From: Flavipsychrobacter sp. | GTDB lineage: Bacteria > Bacteroidota > Bacteroidia > Chitinophagales > Chitinophagaceae | DNA: 64,000 bases | Direction of reading: 5' to 3' | Assembly: GCA_041392855.1 (NCBI GenBank) | Contig: JAWKLD010000001.1 | Coordinates: 730,001 to 794,000, forward strand | Shown: piece by piece, positions 45,401-55,647 of the stretch | Position numbering within the stretch: position 1 is the stretch's first letter | Layout: the number at the start of each line of letters is the position of its first letter | The notes under the pieces: model-generated | Database searches by the model: none | What the model saw: only the letters and a program-made list of their open reading frames with translations | What the model was told of the DNA's origin: nothing | Made by a program: the position numbers and the translations under genes

Positions 45401-48400
45401 ACAGCCATTGCTAATCAATTATTGCCTTCAAATTGGAAAATACCTTCTGATTATGACTATGAACTAGTTGGTCTCAATTTTACCTTTCAAGAAAAGCAAA
45501 AGTATTATGAGATTGGGGGAGCAACAAAAGGATTCTGGACAATTCCATTCATAAAAATGAATGTACGTGCGGATCTGAAATTTGGCTTTGGTATTTATGC
45601 AGATACTAATAATGCTGATACAAGTACTTTAACCCTTGTTGACAACCAAACAAATACTTATGCACTACAAGCCGAAAGTAAAGCTGGGTACTATTGCATG
45701 CTTAATGCTGATGTAGAGTGGATAGGTATTAAGATGAATGTATTCTACAATTACAACCCTGATGTGCTTTCATTTGGGTTTACTTGGGGAGTATTGTCAG
45801 GAGTTGTTACCCAAAATAGTGATAAGGAATGGGTGGGTACTTTAAAGTTTACAGACTCTGTATCGTTAGGGTGGATAGTAGAGGAGGCTATAAGTTGGGC
45901 TACTGGTTATAAGTATTCATTAGCATCTCCATGGAATGTTTTGAATAGTTTGTCCCTTAGTGCTCTAGAGCTAGTTTATAATTTCACTACCAAGACCGTT
46001 TCTTTCAATGTAGATATTAAGGAGATCAATCTGGGCTTCTGTAAGATTAATAAGATAGGTTTGAACTATGAGTCTGGAAATACAGCAGATCTGGAAAAGA
46101 ATGGCGTATTTATAACAATAGAAGGTAGTTTCTTCTGGATGATAGGACAGGAACCTAAGGATGGAGAGAGTGCGGATAAGATCAAATGGGATGCTACCAA
46201 GCCGGAAACAACACCAGCACCTTCAGGGCAAGGTAATAAATACTTTGACCTGCGTATGTTAGCCTTAGGCCAGCATGTTAGTATTCCTGGCTTCTCTTCA
46301 GTAACCTCTGTGCAGCAGGCTATATGTGAAATGGGTAATCTGAAACCTGCAACGCCTGATGCAATACCTAATATAACCTTTGATCCTAACAGCTCTTGGA
46401 TGATAGGCTTTGATATTGGTGTGTTGAAGCTGCAGAAAGAAGGAGATTCGGGAGGTAGTAGTTCTGATGCTCAAACTAAAAGCTTAGCGGCAACGGGTGA
46501 TAGTGGATCAGGTTATTTCCTCGATCTTCAAATTGTATTTAATGACCCCAATCTTTATGCTTTAAGAATTGCGTTAAGTGGAGAGCCCGCAAGAATATTT
46601 AAAGGGTTAGATTTTCAAATATTATATAGAAAAATTAGTGATTCAGTAGGTGTTTATCAGTCAGAGATAACGCTGCCTGATGTAATGCGTAAAATACAGC
46701 TGGGGCAGGTTAATATTACCCTTCCTGTATTTGGCATCGAGATCTACACCAATGGTGACTTCTTAGTAGATCTGGGTTTCCCATATAATGCTGACTTCTC
46801 AAGGTCGTTCACACTTCAGACGATTATTTATGTGCCTTTCCCGATACCTATAATGGGTTCTGCGGGTTTGTACTTTGGTAAAAAATCAAGTGCTACATCT
46901 ACAGAGGTGCCACAAATAACCAATGGTACATTTAATCCTGTTATCCTATTTGGTGTAGGTATACAGTTTGGTTTAGGTTACGATTTCAATGCTGGTATTT
47001 TGGCAGCAGGTTTTAGCTTGACCTTTGTGACCATTATAGAAGGGGTGTTAGCTAAGTTCAATCCATATCAGTACATAGACACCTCAACAGGAGAGCAGGC
47101 CGATATTGCTCCTGCATACTATTATAGTGTAAAAGGAGTAGTAGGTATACAGGGTAAATTGTATGGCTATGTAGACTTCAAGATCATAAAAGCAGAAGTG
47201 AATGTAGCATTAAGTATATTAGCTGATATTACCATTACTGCTTACGAGCCTATAATACTTGGACTTACCGCTAAAGTTAGTGTGTCTGTATCCGTGAAAA
47301 TAAATTTAGGACTCTTTAAGATCAAGATCAGCTTTAGCTTTGATATGACAATTAGGGAAACCTATGAAATTAAAGTTGGTAGCGGTTCTGCACCATGGCA
47401 AATCGCACAAGGGTCTCAGGCGGATAGCCTCACATTATTGAAAACATCTACAGCTAGGAAGTTGTCACGGAAAAGATATGCTATGTCCTTCCTTGCAATG
47501 GACCAAGATGTATTTGTTGACACACCAACATGGAGCAATCTTAATGCTCCTGCAGAAAAAGCGCCGCTTACAACCTATATTGGTTTAGGATTGAGTATGG
47601 CGGGTGATATAGCCACTCAAACGTCTGAGCAATTAGCCGTATATTCTGCAATGCTGTTTATAGAGTCGACAGCTTCTACCAGCGAAGATCCTGATTCTGC
47701 GAAGCTAAAAGCAATAGGTACTACGCCAGATACTTCATTTGAAGTATTAAGTAAACAGGTGTTCCGTTGGGTAATTGCAGCATTCCATCAAGGAGCCATT
47801 AGTTCAGCAGATGTAGACAATTTAGTGATTAGCAAGGTAAGGTTACAAGAGATATATGATTATCTAAACGATGATAGTAATAATGACCCTATACCTGCAT
47901 CAGATATCAACAGCTTCTTAGATGCACAAGTTTTGATGACGGTATCACATCCGTCAACAGAAGCAGGACAAGTAGATACGGCGTACTTCCCAATTGCACC
48001 GCAAATGTCTATCAACCTTCCTGCCTATGGTGATAATAAAGCGTTGACGTATGCTTTTGAAGATTATAATTCACTTTCTGATACATACATAAAAGACCTA
48101 AGAGCATATTTTGATCAGTTGGCAGTTCAGGTACAACAGGAGACTAATAGTACATTAATGGCTGAATCAGAACAAGCTAATAGTACGGAGTCTTTGGCCA
48201 CATTTATATTTGAAGATTACTTCTTATTGCTAGCTCGCCAAATGACGCAAAATGCACAAAGTGCATTGGATGCATTTAATTATCCTATAGTAGAAACACA
48301 AACAGTTCAAGATGTAATAGATTGGGTAAATGCCAATGGTCAATTTACGTCTGATGCTTATTCTGTAAATGATCTTTTTGAAAGTAATAAAGCACACTTG

Positions 48401-51400
48401 CTTGTTACGGATAAGGTAATAGAAGTAAACGGAGCTATATATGGAACCGTAAGTGGAGATACTTTTGATAGCATAGCATCTAATACAATATATAATAGTT
48501 CGTTTACGTCTAAGGATTTAGCAACGCTTAATCAGGACGCAACAACGATATTGCAAAGTGGCGCTGTAATTGATTACACTGGCAAAGATTCTATCGTTGT
48601 ACAGTCAGGAAATTCACTTAGTTCGATAGCCCAGGGTTACGAGGTGTCTGTTGATGAATTACTGACCAATTCAAACGTGCTATCATTGAAAGGTTTGCTG
48701 ATAGTATCGGCAAAACTAGCTTTGCCAGCTATCAACGGTAAAGTACAAGATAAGGATACTTTGACTTCATTCTCTGCTCGCTATGGTGTAAGCATTGAAT
48801 CTATAGCAGAGATATCTGATAATGCAGCTATTGTGTACCTGTTTGATATAACTGACAATGACGGGAATCTTGTTGTTAGTGATTTACCTCAGTTTAAAGT
48901 TGGTGAGCTGATAACAGAAATTCAAGCTAGTAATGGTTTGCAACAACTGTCAGGTATGGCTTCCAGATATTATCTGTCGGGATTGAGACTGCCTGTTACT
49001 ATGGATGACGGAGGAAGTATTACTCCTAAGTATCAAGGTATGTGGGTGAATGATAAGATGGAGTATGAACAGGCAACTGCAGGTTTATTTGCTCTTACTG
49101 GTCAACAATTCCCAATGCCGGTTTTGAGTAAAGGAGATGCTTATGATGTTACCTTCACTATACCTTCTGCACTAGAGTGGATGATATTTGATGGAGGTAA
49201 AGAAACTCTAGATATTAGCATAGCACAAGACGGTACTGACTATACCCAATTAGAAATTGTACGTAGTTACGCACAGGAAAATTATTTGGATCTGTCATTA
49301 CTACAATTAGGATTGGGAGATATGTTTAGTGATGATTATGGTCATTATTCATTTAGTACAGTTACTCCTTGGCAAGTAGGTTCGCCACTTGTGTTACCGT
49401 ATGGAGGTACGGAAGGAGGCTCGCAAAGTGTGAATGTTTGGACATTGCCTAATGACTTGATAAGTTTGGCAGACCCAACAGGTAGGGAGGTAACACCACG
49501 TTTTCAAGTAAATATTGGTACGGTTGATCCTGTAACCAAGGCTATGAAATCAGAGCCTATAGATAACTATGGATGGGGTACTCAGGTATCCTTTACCGTC
49601 AAAAAAGTTCCGGTATCTACTGATAGCCCAGCATCTGCTACTACTTATGAGATAAGTGGTGCTGATGGTAATAATGCGCTCATATTAGAGCAAATGGTTA
49701 CCTACCTTAATAATAATGATAGCTTAGTTGACCTTATTGCTTTTGGTTATTCACCGGATCAATCTGATGGATCAAATCCTGGTGTACAAACCGATCCTAT
49801 AAGTGATTTGACCATCGGTATAGCGCAAGCCAACCTTTCTACATTTACACGTCCTGATACAGTAATGGCAATGAATAAATTTGCTGTAGAGTTGCAGGCT
49901 GAAAGTGAAGAGAGCAACTTGTTGAATTCGCCAACAGAGTTAATAACATTATTGTGGCAAGCTAGTATTACTAGAGATGGCGGCTATTATTTATATTATT
50001 ATAATGCCGATGCAGGGGAAGGTTTGCCGGATCAGATATTCAACGATAAGGGAGAAGCGGTACTGTCACTTCTTACCATTTATTCAAATAGTGGGGTAGA
50101 AGACACACAAAACCTGTTGGAGCCTTGCATGAATATGTTTGTAACAGGAGATCCTGTGAATGTGAACGACAATTCACTTTTTGCACAGTCTAACCCTGTA
50201 ATACATACCGCTGTTTTTGATACTGGTGATACATTAAGCAGTCTGTCTTATGAATACTTTACCAATATAGGCGATATAGTTGCAGACAATACAGATGCAA
50301 TACTTAATGATAATAATGAAATTAATGTTGCAGAAGGTCTTTATCAAGTAACAACAGATAATGTGACCTTAAATACAATGTCTACTGAATTTGGCACAAC
50401 TCCGGATGCTATAAGGGCTGCTAACCCATTGACAGATCTTCCTGCATCTAATGATAGTAACCTTTCTCAAGGGTTATGGTTAAGGTTGCCAGCCATAACA
50501 GTGAAAGCAGGAGCAGCTGATACTAAAACGCTAACGGATATTTCTTATAAGTATAATATGGATCTAACTGCGTTGGCCAATTATAACAGAGATCTAGTAG
50601 ATATATTTGTTAAGGGAACATCGCTGAAGATGATTGGCGGACCTATAACAAGAGATGCTACAGTGCCTGCTGGTGTGGTATCTTTAGAAGCTGTTAGAAA
50701 CAAACCGGCTGAAGCACCGGATAAAATAACAAATGATAGCGATGCGCTTCTGTTCTTACAGAACGACTTCTCTGTCCTTACTTTCGAGGTTATAGACAAT
50801 TCGTGGTTCAAAGCAAGTAACCCTAGTCTTCCTGCTGGTCCAACTGATTCAGATGATCCTGCAATGGCAGATAAGTGGGTGTTCAAACAATCTGTGCCTT
50901 ATAGTAGACTTGCAAACCAATTGCCAAATAGCGATACTGCCGACGGTATGCCTGATATGAGTAGTAGTCCGTATTTTGGTCTAGGATATTTGATACAGCC
51001 AGATTTTGAATGGTGTGATATATATGGTAATACTATATTGACTACTTTAGATGAATCGACCACAAGTCAATCAACTAATGATACCCCGACAGTGCATAAC
51101 GAATGGCCTATATTAACAGGTTATACTGATAGCTTATTAGCTATCAATCAATGGCCGTCTACGTCCACTGGTTGGTATGTGATCAATACGCCTGCTAATC
51201 AAATCAATATTCCGATATCGTTTGATACGACACAGTATAATGGTCTGCTGTCGGCTAAAGCAACTAGCAGCACATCGTTGCTACTCACATTTACTACTGC
51301 CTTAGATGCTACTACGGCTAATGCCATTGCCAATTATAAATTAAGTTCTGACTTAAACCCTGATGTTGCATTAACGGCGGCACAGCTCCAAAGCGATAAT

Positions 51401-54400
51401 ATGACAGTTGTTCTAACTGTTACAGATGCAATGACAGAGGATACTCAGTATACATTGGCTATTGGTAATATTCAGAATGATAGCAAAACTGTTACCTATA
51501 ATGGGCAAGCCACTTATAGCTATCCTGATGTGCCGGCAGAGGCAAGCTCTTCTATTGTACAGCAAGCCACACAGGATCTGCAAGTATATACGCAACTACT
51601 GTATCAGCTAACCGACCCTTCAGGTATTCAGATGTCTATGCAGACAACATTATTCGTGGATATGAATTTTGTTGTTGCTGAAGATACCTTTAATGACTTG
51701 GTGAATAGTTGGATAGCGTCTATATATCTGTATTTACAAGATCGCTCTAAAGGTGGAACAACAGTAGCAGCTCCACAGAGTGTTTATACACTTTCATTTG
51801 CGATAGAACCAACGAAAGTAAATGCGGAACAGATATTCGAGATCCTGTTGTCTTTCAATATTGAACGTACGGGTGGTGCTGTAATGGGAGATTTTGAAAC
51901 TACAGGCGGTATAAAATCGGTTTCTACCAATATATCCCCGTCTACAGATTCGGGTGCGGCAACTCTAGCACTTAATGAGTTTGCTGAAGCTTTTGAAACA
52001 ACAATGTCTATAACGGACAAGTATTACTTAAAAGTTTCTACAGGTGCAGACCGCGATAAGCTCGGTGAGCAAAAACCTGATGGAACAATATGGGCGGTAA
52101 GATTAGGTATCGATGATAACGGTCCTATAGCCTACGATGTTCAGAATCCAGGTTTGCCGGCATTATTTGCACCAAGACCAGTTTCTAATAAGCTAGAAAG
52201 TCGTAAAGGGGTAGATATATATACCTATAGTTCGGGTGTTGGTATCGACTTTACAACTCCTGCCTATCAAAAAGATTTTACAGAAATAGATCTAGACCAG
52301 TGGGTAGCTACTTTCTTTAGTGCTGTAGATGATATACTTACTCCTGAATTTACTGCTTCAATACAGCTGATCGATAAGAAGCTGAATAAAACATATTTAG
52401 AAGATATACAAAACAGTAAAGAGTCGTTAGCTGATATTGCTAAGCTGCTTATGGTGCCAGTGTATCAAGGGGAGACGGCGGATGCACAAGCCGTACAAGA
52501 TGCGTTGAAGCAAGCCTTGCTAGCCAAGCTGATGAATTTGTATGCAACTAATTCGGGTATACAATTCGATGTTAAAGTAACAGCAGATGCAACCGACGGA
52601 ACACCTCCTAATCTATATGGTAATTTTATGCAAAATACCATATTTGAAGGTGCTGTTAGTGAAGAAGATAAGTTGACGATCACTACTTTATATTTTAATG
52701 CAGCATTAGATAGTACCTCTGCTACAAATACAGCTAATTATACTTTAGCTAGTCCGCTTACTGTAGTTAGTGCAACACTTGCAGAAGATGGTAAATCAGT
52801 AGAAATTCAGGCTTCTGGCAATATTATTATAGGAACAACAACTGTAACGATTAGTGATGATCTACTTGATGCTAATATGCGTGCCGTACAGGGTGAGAAA
52901 GAGGCTGTTATAAATACAGATTATGTAAGTTACTCTAAACCAGATCAGCTAACGATAACTTCTGCTAAGGTTTCTCTTGATGAAAGCAAAGAACAGCCTC
53001 TTGCCTTCTTGCTCACTACACCTGAAATAGTAAGAGGTGCACAAGGGGAGGTGTTGTCAGAGATAAATCTTAACCTTTCTTATAAGAGTGCAGATATAGA
53101 GCATCAAATAGCAGAGCCTATAAATGGATTTACGCCATCCAGCTGGTTAAGCTTTGTATTGCCAAATGACAGAGTTGAAACTTTGGAAAGCCAATTAGGA
53201 GGATTCTTCGTTCCGATGTTCTTAAGGTCTTTCCCTCAAAATCCATCATTGGTTAATCAATCAGGAGCATCTCCTAACGTCAATAATCCAGATATCAGTC
53301 AATTGCTGGAGTGGAATTATGTATTTAATTATTCGCAGACATTCCATTACCCTCAGGATACATTGAATTTTACTATAAACTTTAATGTGGGTGAGGCACA
53401 AATGGCCATGTTAAAGGCTATACCTGATGCCTTTAATCAACTTGCAGAGTTTATAACAGTATATCCTTCAATAGATGTGGATCTGCAAACTAAGGTCAAT
53501 AAAATTGATGCGCAGGTGTATAATGAAGATAGTGAAGATGCAAATAAGTTATTTAACGATGCAGGTATTGCTGTAAGTTCATTTGTGCAAATAGTTCAAA
53601 ATATTGTAACTGCTGCCTCTGCAGGAGGAGGGCTTAGTATAAATAGTACTCCACGCCAAATCACAAGTACAGGTACTGCTGAGCCTTACCCTTTTAAAGT
53701 ACAAGAAGGTCCTAAAAGCTTAGATGGACAGTTTGTGCAGGTAGTAACTATTTATGGTAAACCACCTGAAGGTATAGGAACGCCTCAAGTACTTATTTCG
53801 CCTGATACTTATGATATTAAAACTTGGACAAATGAAGAAGATGCTTGTGATGGAGATTTCTGCTATTATTATGTCAATAAATCAACAGGCGAACCATTGT
53901 TGAGTACCGATGCGCAGAATATAGCTGCAAGGCAGGTGTTAATTCCTGATATGAATATTCTTCAACGTCAGGATGCTATGACAGATGTCTACTTGACACG
54001 GAATGAAAATCTTGTTCAAGGAAAAGTAACCAGCGATGTCTTTGTCTATACTACGGGTGATATTTCTTTCTCTAATGCTTGTATGACAACGATCAATAGC
54101 ACACAGCTGATCGAGATAGCCAATCTGCCAAATAATCAAGGTTCACCAACGACCAGAACATTATTTGAACAGCTTAAAACTTTAATGGATACGCTATTGA
54201 AGGACAATACTGAGCCAACATTGTCTTTCCAGATGACATGTAGTTACGATTATAGTATTAACGCTTCAAGTCTTTCTCCTGTTAATCTACCTGTGGTAAT
54301 GCAGACGATAGTATCTGTTACATTGGCTACAGGTTTAGACCCAATGTTGCAAGGCTGGGCAGATAATATTGATAACTGGATGACTCAGAATAAACCTAGT

Positions 54401-54517
54401 CAATATCAAGGGGCATTGAAGTTTAGTTTGGTCATATTCTCCAATCTGACTAAGCAGCCATACCCACTTGTGGTATTAGACAACTTAGCATTAAGCCTGA
54501 CCTATATATCCAGTTAA
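42482..54517 (+). CDS. Giant 4011-aa protein: GT-B-like N-terminus, beta body, six LysM-like motifs, Ig-like domains
   Basis: A single open frame of 12 kb. Residues about 45-430 resemble a GT-B glycosyltransferase: VWVPATYGYGHQASTVNLIF near residue 45, then LFIQIGRVPSDIFNYL and IPAVFEGQNTANLAMQIGKP near 384-420, like the donor-site loop. About 1350-1640 is a hydrophobic beta block (for example FGVGIQFGLGYDFNAGILAA, ADITITAYEPIILGLTAKV). LysM-like motifs occur in triplets near 1988/2038/2090 and 2577/2623/2674 (IVVQSGNSLSSIAQGYEVSV type). Bacterial Ig-like domains lie near 2921-3015 and 3398-3487. No signal peptide, T9SS tail, RHS repeats or adenylation domain. Could be a toxin, a cell-surface fibre or a phage-like structural protein. 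Function unknown. Confidence 0.6.
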   Translation: MIFDKIFNSVKGYMTSGQQETQMKTSLDLFVAYLNGDDNKTIRVWVPATYGYGHQASTVNLIFQLTNSGTDNGFGYAGTIEVYYSDAMDDNLTKLLQLMPSLDNQTTGGMVNNATVNLIAWTSGTTKPPTDEVNLAFTGGNEIPVKVTDLNSKYFLQIQPYMWSSSEEIQLLSAPKSPIILTDQSLLNYKAFTQRGYYMEVGQVPDWDYYAQNGYKDQVAVLQDVIENIDNGTYDVGVVYSIRENSELLPPPQERMFDVITGYLASQMDGSAVRSGAKPIIVLSMDNFVNGGTGANTSLTDLIQGAYTAEESGLNRKLIADFTLTDKEVNETLQLLKPSKYRAEYLDNVKASDRVDYVWDATESTVNGKCSSFLNKAKNNLLFIQIGRVPSDIFNYLMYKATIPAVFEGQNTANLAMQIGKPYFHVARPNSSKVQYPTTLLGYSEYDAYEDYTNVYMPVVFVPSIVYQMQGIANNVNFPLMDWPSKTSSNPAEIMGGFIRDYMTSTTGQYHTYYDNIKAFYQNPANDKFRVALSYLGYVLQSDGVLSTSSANTTLLAEEDTNPLNDLLAKLYDNFSDDKVLDLFPGVYSAGPIFDFISGLVGIKISLTDATIDPAKGTENPDTITVKGATDAFDGIPLAFEITFTAPEGSVMSAWKMIYEGEWYTDELTWLKFKNPFVSLTVADTLVPTQGSVGGKLSSFEQSLDVAITMPIDDSWQLEGHFETPASIAQFYQMAGGVNLVQSLPSPFNAFSAIGVTDCQMAYSISDSTIEYVSFVMATNEPVNLMEGLVMDSITFNVLIQNPSSISTRTTTWSVMGKFEIGTGDDAGVVIISMDYPGPVFNGQLVSGEIKVADLFNLFLPGTVFNPEGATPVVTEFVSSFDGTSGNYNVVSKLNFNWTFNISDIIPGAPPVTINDVGVRVQSKNKKLEGGLSGGFTFGEGDTAVSITLAASYTSDTGWIFSGQQDENTPLNLTAIANQLLPSNWKIPSDYDYELVGLNFTFQEKQKYYEIGGATKGFWTIPFIKMNVRADLKFGFGIYADTNNADTSTLTLVDNQTNTYALQAESKAGYYCMLNADVEWIGIKMNVFYNYNPDVLSFGFTWGVLSGVVTQNSDKEWVGTLKFTDSVSLGWIVEEAISWATGYKYSLASPWNVLNSLSLSALELVYNFTTKTVSFNVDIKEINLGFCKINKIGLNYESGNTADLEKNGVFITIEGSFFWMIGQEPKDGESADKIKWDATKPETTPAPSGQGNKYFDLRMLALGQHVSIPGFSSVTSVQQAICEMGNLKPATPDAIPNITFDPNSSWMIGFDIGVLKLQKEGDSGGSSSDAQTKSLAATGDSGSGYFLDLQIVFNDPNLYALRIALSGEPARIFKGLDFQILYRKISDSVGVYQSEITLPDVMRKIQLGQVNITLPVFGIEIYTNGDFLVDLGFPYNADFSRSFTLQTIIYVPFPIPIMGSAGLYFGKKSSATSTEVPQITNGTFNPVILFGVGIQFGLGYDFNAGILAAGFSLTFVTIIEGVLAKFNPYQYIDTSTGEQADIAPAYYYSVKGVVGIQGKLYGYVDFKIIKAEVNVALSILADITITAYEPIILGLTAKVSVSVSVKINLGLFKIKISFSFDMTIRETYEIKVGSGSAPWQIAQGSQADSLTLLKTSTARKLSRKRYAMSFLAMDQDVFVDTPTWSNLNAPAEKAPLTTYIGLGLSMAGDIATQTSEQLAVYSAMLFIESTASTSEDPDSAKLKAIGTTPDTSFEVLSKQVFRWVIAAFHQGAISSADVDNLVISKVRLQEIYDYLNDDSNNDPIPASDINSFLDAQVLMTVSHPSTEAGQVDTAYFPIAPQMSINLPAYGDNKALTYAFEDYNSLSDTYIKDLRAYFDQLAVQVQQETNSTLMAESEQANSTESLATFIFEDYFLLLARQMTQNAQSALDAFNYPIVETQTVQDVIDWVNANGQFTSDAYSVNDLFESNKAHLLVTDKVIEVNGAIYGTVSGDTFDSIASNTIYNSSFTSKDLATLNQDATTILQSGAVIDYTGKDSIVVQSGNSLSSIAQGYEVSVDELLTNSNVLSLKGLLIVSAKLALPAINGKVQDKDTLTSFSARYGVSIESIAEISDNAAIVYLFDITDNDGNLVVSDLPQFKVGELITEIQASNGLQQLSGMASRYYLSGLRLPVTMDDGGSITPKYQGMWVNDKMEYEQATAGLFALTGQQFPMPVLSKGDAYDVTFTIPSALEWMIFDGGKETLDISIAQDGTDYTQLEIVRSYAQENYLDLSLLQLGLGDMFSDDYGHYSFSTVTPWQVGSPLVLPYGGTEGGSQSVNVWTLPNDLISLADPTGREVTPRFQVNIGTVDPVTKAMKSEPIDNYGWGTQVSFTVKKVPVSTDSPASATTYEISGADGNNALILEQMVTYLNNNDSLVDLIAFGYSPDQSDGSNPGVQTDPISDLTIGIAQANLSTFTRPDTVMAMNKFAVELQAESEESNLLNSPTELITLLWQASITRDGGYYLYYYNADAGEGLPDQIFNDKGEAVLSLLTIYSNSGVEDTQNLLEPCMNMFVTGDPVNVNDNSLFAQSNPVIHTAVFDTGDTLSSLSYEYFTNIGDIVADNTDAILNDNNEINVAEGLYQVTTDNVTLNTMSTEFGTTPDAIRAANPLTDLPASNDSNLSQGLWLRLPAITVKAGAADTKTLTDISYKYNMDLTALANYNRDLVDIFVKGTSLKMIGGPITRDATVPAGVVSLEAVRNKPAEAPDKITNDSDALLFLQNDFSVLTFEVIDNSWFKASNPSLPAGPTDSDDPAMADKWVFKQSVPYSRLANQLPNSDTADGMPDMSSSPYFGLGYLIQPDFEWCDIYGNTILTTLDESTTSQSTNDTPTVHNEWPILTGYTDSLLAINQWPSTSTGWYVINTPANQINIPISFDTTQYNGLLSAKATSSTSLLLTFTTALDATTANAIANYKLSSDLNPDVALTAAQLQSDNMTVVLTVTDAMTEDTQYTLAIGNIQNDSKTVTYNGQATYSYPDVPAEASSSIVQQATQDLQVYTQLLYQLTDPSGIQMSMQTTLFVDMNFVVAEDTFNDLVNSWIASIYLYLQDRSKGGTTVAAPQSVYTLSFAIEPTKVNAEQIFEILLSFNIERTGGAVMGDFETTGGIKSVSTNISPSTDSGAATLALNEFAEAFETTMSITDKYYLKVSTGADRDKLGEQKPDGTIWAVRLGIDDNGPIAYDVQNPGLPALFAPRPVSNKLESRKGVDIYTYSSGVGIDFTTPAYQKDFTEIDLDQWVATFFSAVDDILTPEFTASIQLIDKKLNKTYLEDIQNSKESLADIAKLLMVPVYQGETADAQAVQDALKQALLAKLMNLYATNSGIQFDVKVTADATDGTPPNLYGNFMQNTIFEGAVSEEDKLTITTLYFNAALDSTSATNTANYTLASPLTVVSATLAEDGKSVEIQASGNIIIGTTTVTISDDLLDANMRAVQGEKEAVINTDYVSYSKPDQLTITSAKVSLDESKEQPLAFLLTTPEIVRGAQGEVLSEINLNLSYKSADIEHQIAEPINGFTPSSWLSFVLPNDRVETLESQLGGFFVPMFLRSFPQNPSLVNQSGASPNVNNPDISQLLEWNYVFNYSQTFHYPQDTLNFTINFNVGEAQMAMLKAIPDAFNQLAEFITVYPSIDVDLQTKVNKIDAQVYNEDSEDANKLFNDAGIAVSSFVQIVQNIVTAASAGGGLSINSTPRQITSTGTAEPYPFKVQEGPKSLDGQFVQVVTIYGKPPEGIGTPQVLISPDTYDIKTWTNEEDACDGDFCYYYVNKSTGEPLLSTDAQNIAARQVLIPDMNILQRQDAMTDVYLTRNENLVQGKVTSDVFVYTTGDISFSNACMTTINSTQLIEIANLPNNQGSPTTRTLFEQLKTLMDTLLKDNTEPTLSFQMTCSYDYSINASSLSPVNLPVVMQTIVSVTLATGLDPMLQGWADNIDNWMTQNKPSQYQGALKFSLVIFSNLTKQPYPLVVLDNLALSLTYISS

Positions 54518-54555
54518 TAAGCTGATATAAATAAACTGTATAACAGCACTTAGTT

Positions 54556-54596
54556 AAGCCACTCTTTGAAGATATACTTCTCGAGAGTGGCTTTTT
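54556..54596 (+). terminator. Terminator after the giant gene
   Basis: AAGCCACTCT (54556-54565) pairs with AGAGTGGCTT (54584-54593); an inner GAAG/CTTC stem extends it. A TTTG stretch follows. It separates the giant gene from the FHA/kinase pair. Confidence 0.8.
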
Positions 54597-54675
54597 GTGT
54601 ACTTATAATTTTATTCCTTAATTTTAGGTACACTGAAAACTGGAGGAAGTTTATTAAGTATAAAACTCCTTATTT

Positions 54676-55629
54676 ATGGGTCGCCTTGAAAACGCAAAAA
54701 CAAAAGAAATTGTTTTTTTTAATTCTTATCATCAATTTGGTAGGAATACATATCTCTGCAGTACTACTTTGAGTGATGGAGATGTCTCACGTACACACGC
54801 TACTATATTTTGGTCTGATGGCTACTGGTATATAAGAGACCATAGTAGGAATGGAACTTTTATTGATGGTGTATTGATTAGTAAGTGTTGCAGAAAGATC
54901 GGTTTAAACACACAGATACAATTTGGTAATGTAAATGCAGATAAGTGGTATGTTCTTGATACCAAACCTCCAACAAACTATTTAAGATCGTTAACTACAA
55001 AGAATAGAATATTACCTCTGGATTCTTGTTGCGCTTTACCCAATGAACAGCAGCCGGAGATAGTTTTCTACATGTCTGAAAATAAAAAATGGGTAGCTGA
55101 GTCAGCAGATAAAAAGATCTTTTTGTCTACAGGTACTAAATTTAAATATAGAAATGAAGAATGGGAATTTATTGCCAACGAGGTATTAACAGATACGTTA
55201 GACTATGATATTGTCTTTCAGAATGCTTGCTTTAATATTTGTGTAAGTGCAAACGAAGAGGATATACAACTGAAGCTTGTAATTGATAATAATGAATATG
55301 ATTTTGGAAGGAGGGCGTATAACTATATGTTACTCTCTTTGTGTAGGAAACGATTAGACGACTTTAAAGAAGGGGTGACTTTTGCAGACCAAGGGTGGGT
55401 AGGAACAAGCGAACTGGAAAAAGAAATAAGCAAAGAGTTGGGTTTTATTGTTGATAAGTATTACCTCAATTTACAAGTTTTTAGGCTACGTAAGCAAATT
55501 GTGAAAATGAAACCATATGGCTATTTGTTTTCCGAAATAATAGAAAGGAGAACTGGGGAAATAAGATTTGCATTCCCTCAACTGAAAGTGATAAAGGATA
55601 ATATTTGTATTGGGGAGATAGAATGCTAA
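54676..55629 (+). CDS. FHA-domain protein with C-terminal winged-helix-like region, 317 aa
   Basis: N-terminal FHA domain: HQFGRNTYLC near residues 19-28, DGDVSRTHATIFW, and DHSRNGTFIDGV carry the Arg, Ser/His and Asn residues that bind phospho-Thr. The C-terminal third (IDNNEYDFGRRAYNYMLLS to LNLQVFRLRKQIVKMKPYGY) looks like an OmpR-type winged helix, which would make it a phosphorylation-controlled DNA-binding protein. That second part is inference. It is 18 bp upstream of the Ser/Thr kinase gene, its natural source of phosphopeptides, and directly after the giant gene. Confidence 0.75.
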   Translation: MGRLENAKTKEIVFFNSYHQFGRNTYLCSTTLSDGDVSRTHATIFWSDGYWYIRDHSRNGTFIDGVLISKCCRKIGLNTQIQFGNVNADKWYVLDTKPPTNYLRSLTTKNRILPLDSCCALPNEQQPEIVFYMSENKKWVAESADKKIFLSTGTKFKYRNEEWEFIANEVLTDTLDYDIVFQNACFNICVSANEEDIQLKLVIDNNEYDFGRRAYNYMLLSLCRKRLDDFKEGVTFADQGWVGTSELEKEISKELGFIVDKYYLNLQVFRLRKQIVKMKPYGYLFSEIIERRTGEIRFAFPQLKVIKDNICIGEIEC

Positions 55630-55647
55630 AAATTAAGTGAATAATTA

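Noticed and set aside
42482..54517. Giant gene as a non-ribosomal peptide/polyketide synthase or an RHS/Tc toxin
   Set aside because: No adenylation, ketosynthase or carrier motifs, and no YD repeats or neuraminidase-like TcA features were found; the body is beta-rich with LysM-like motifs.
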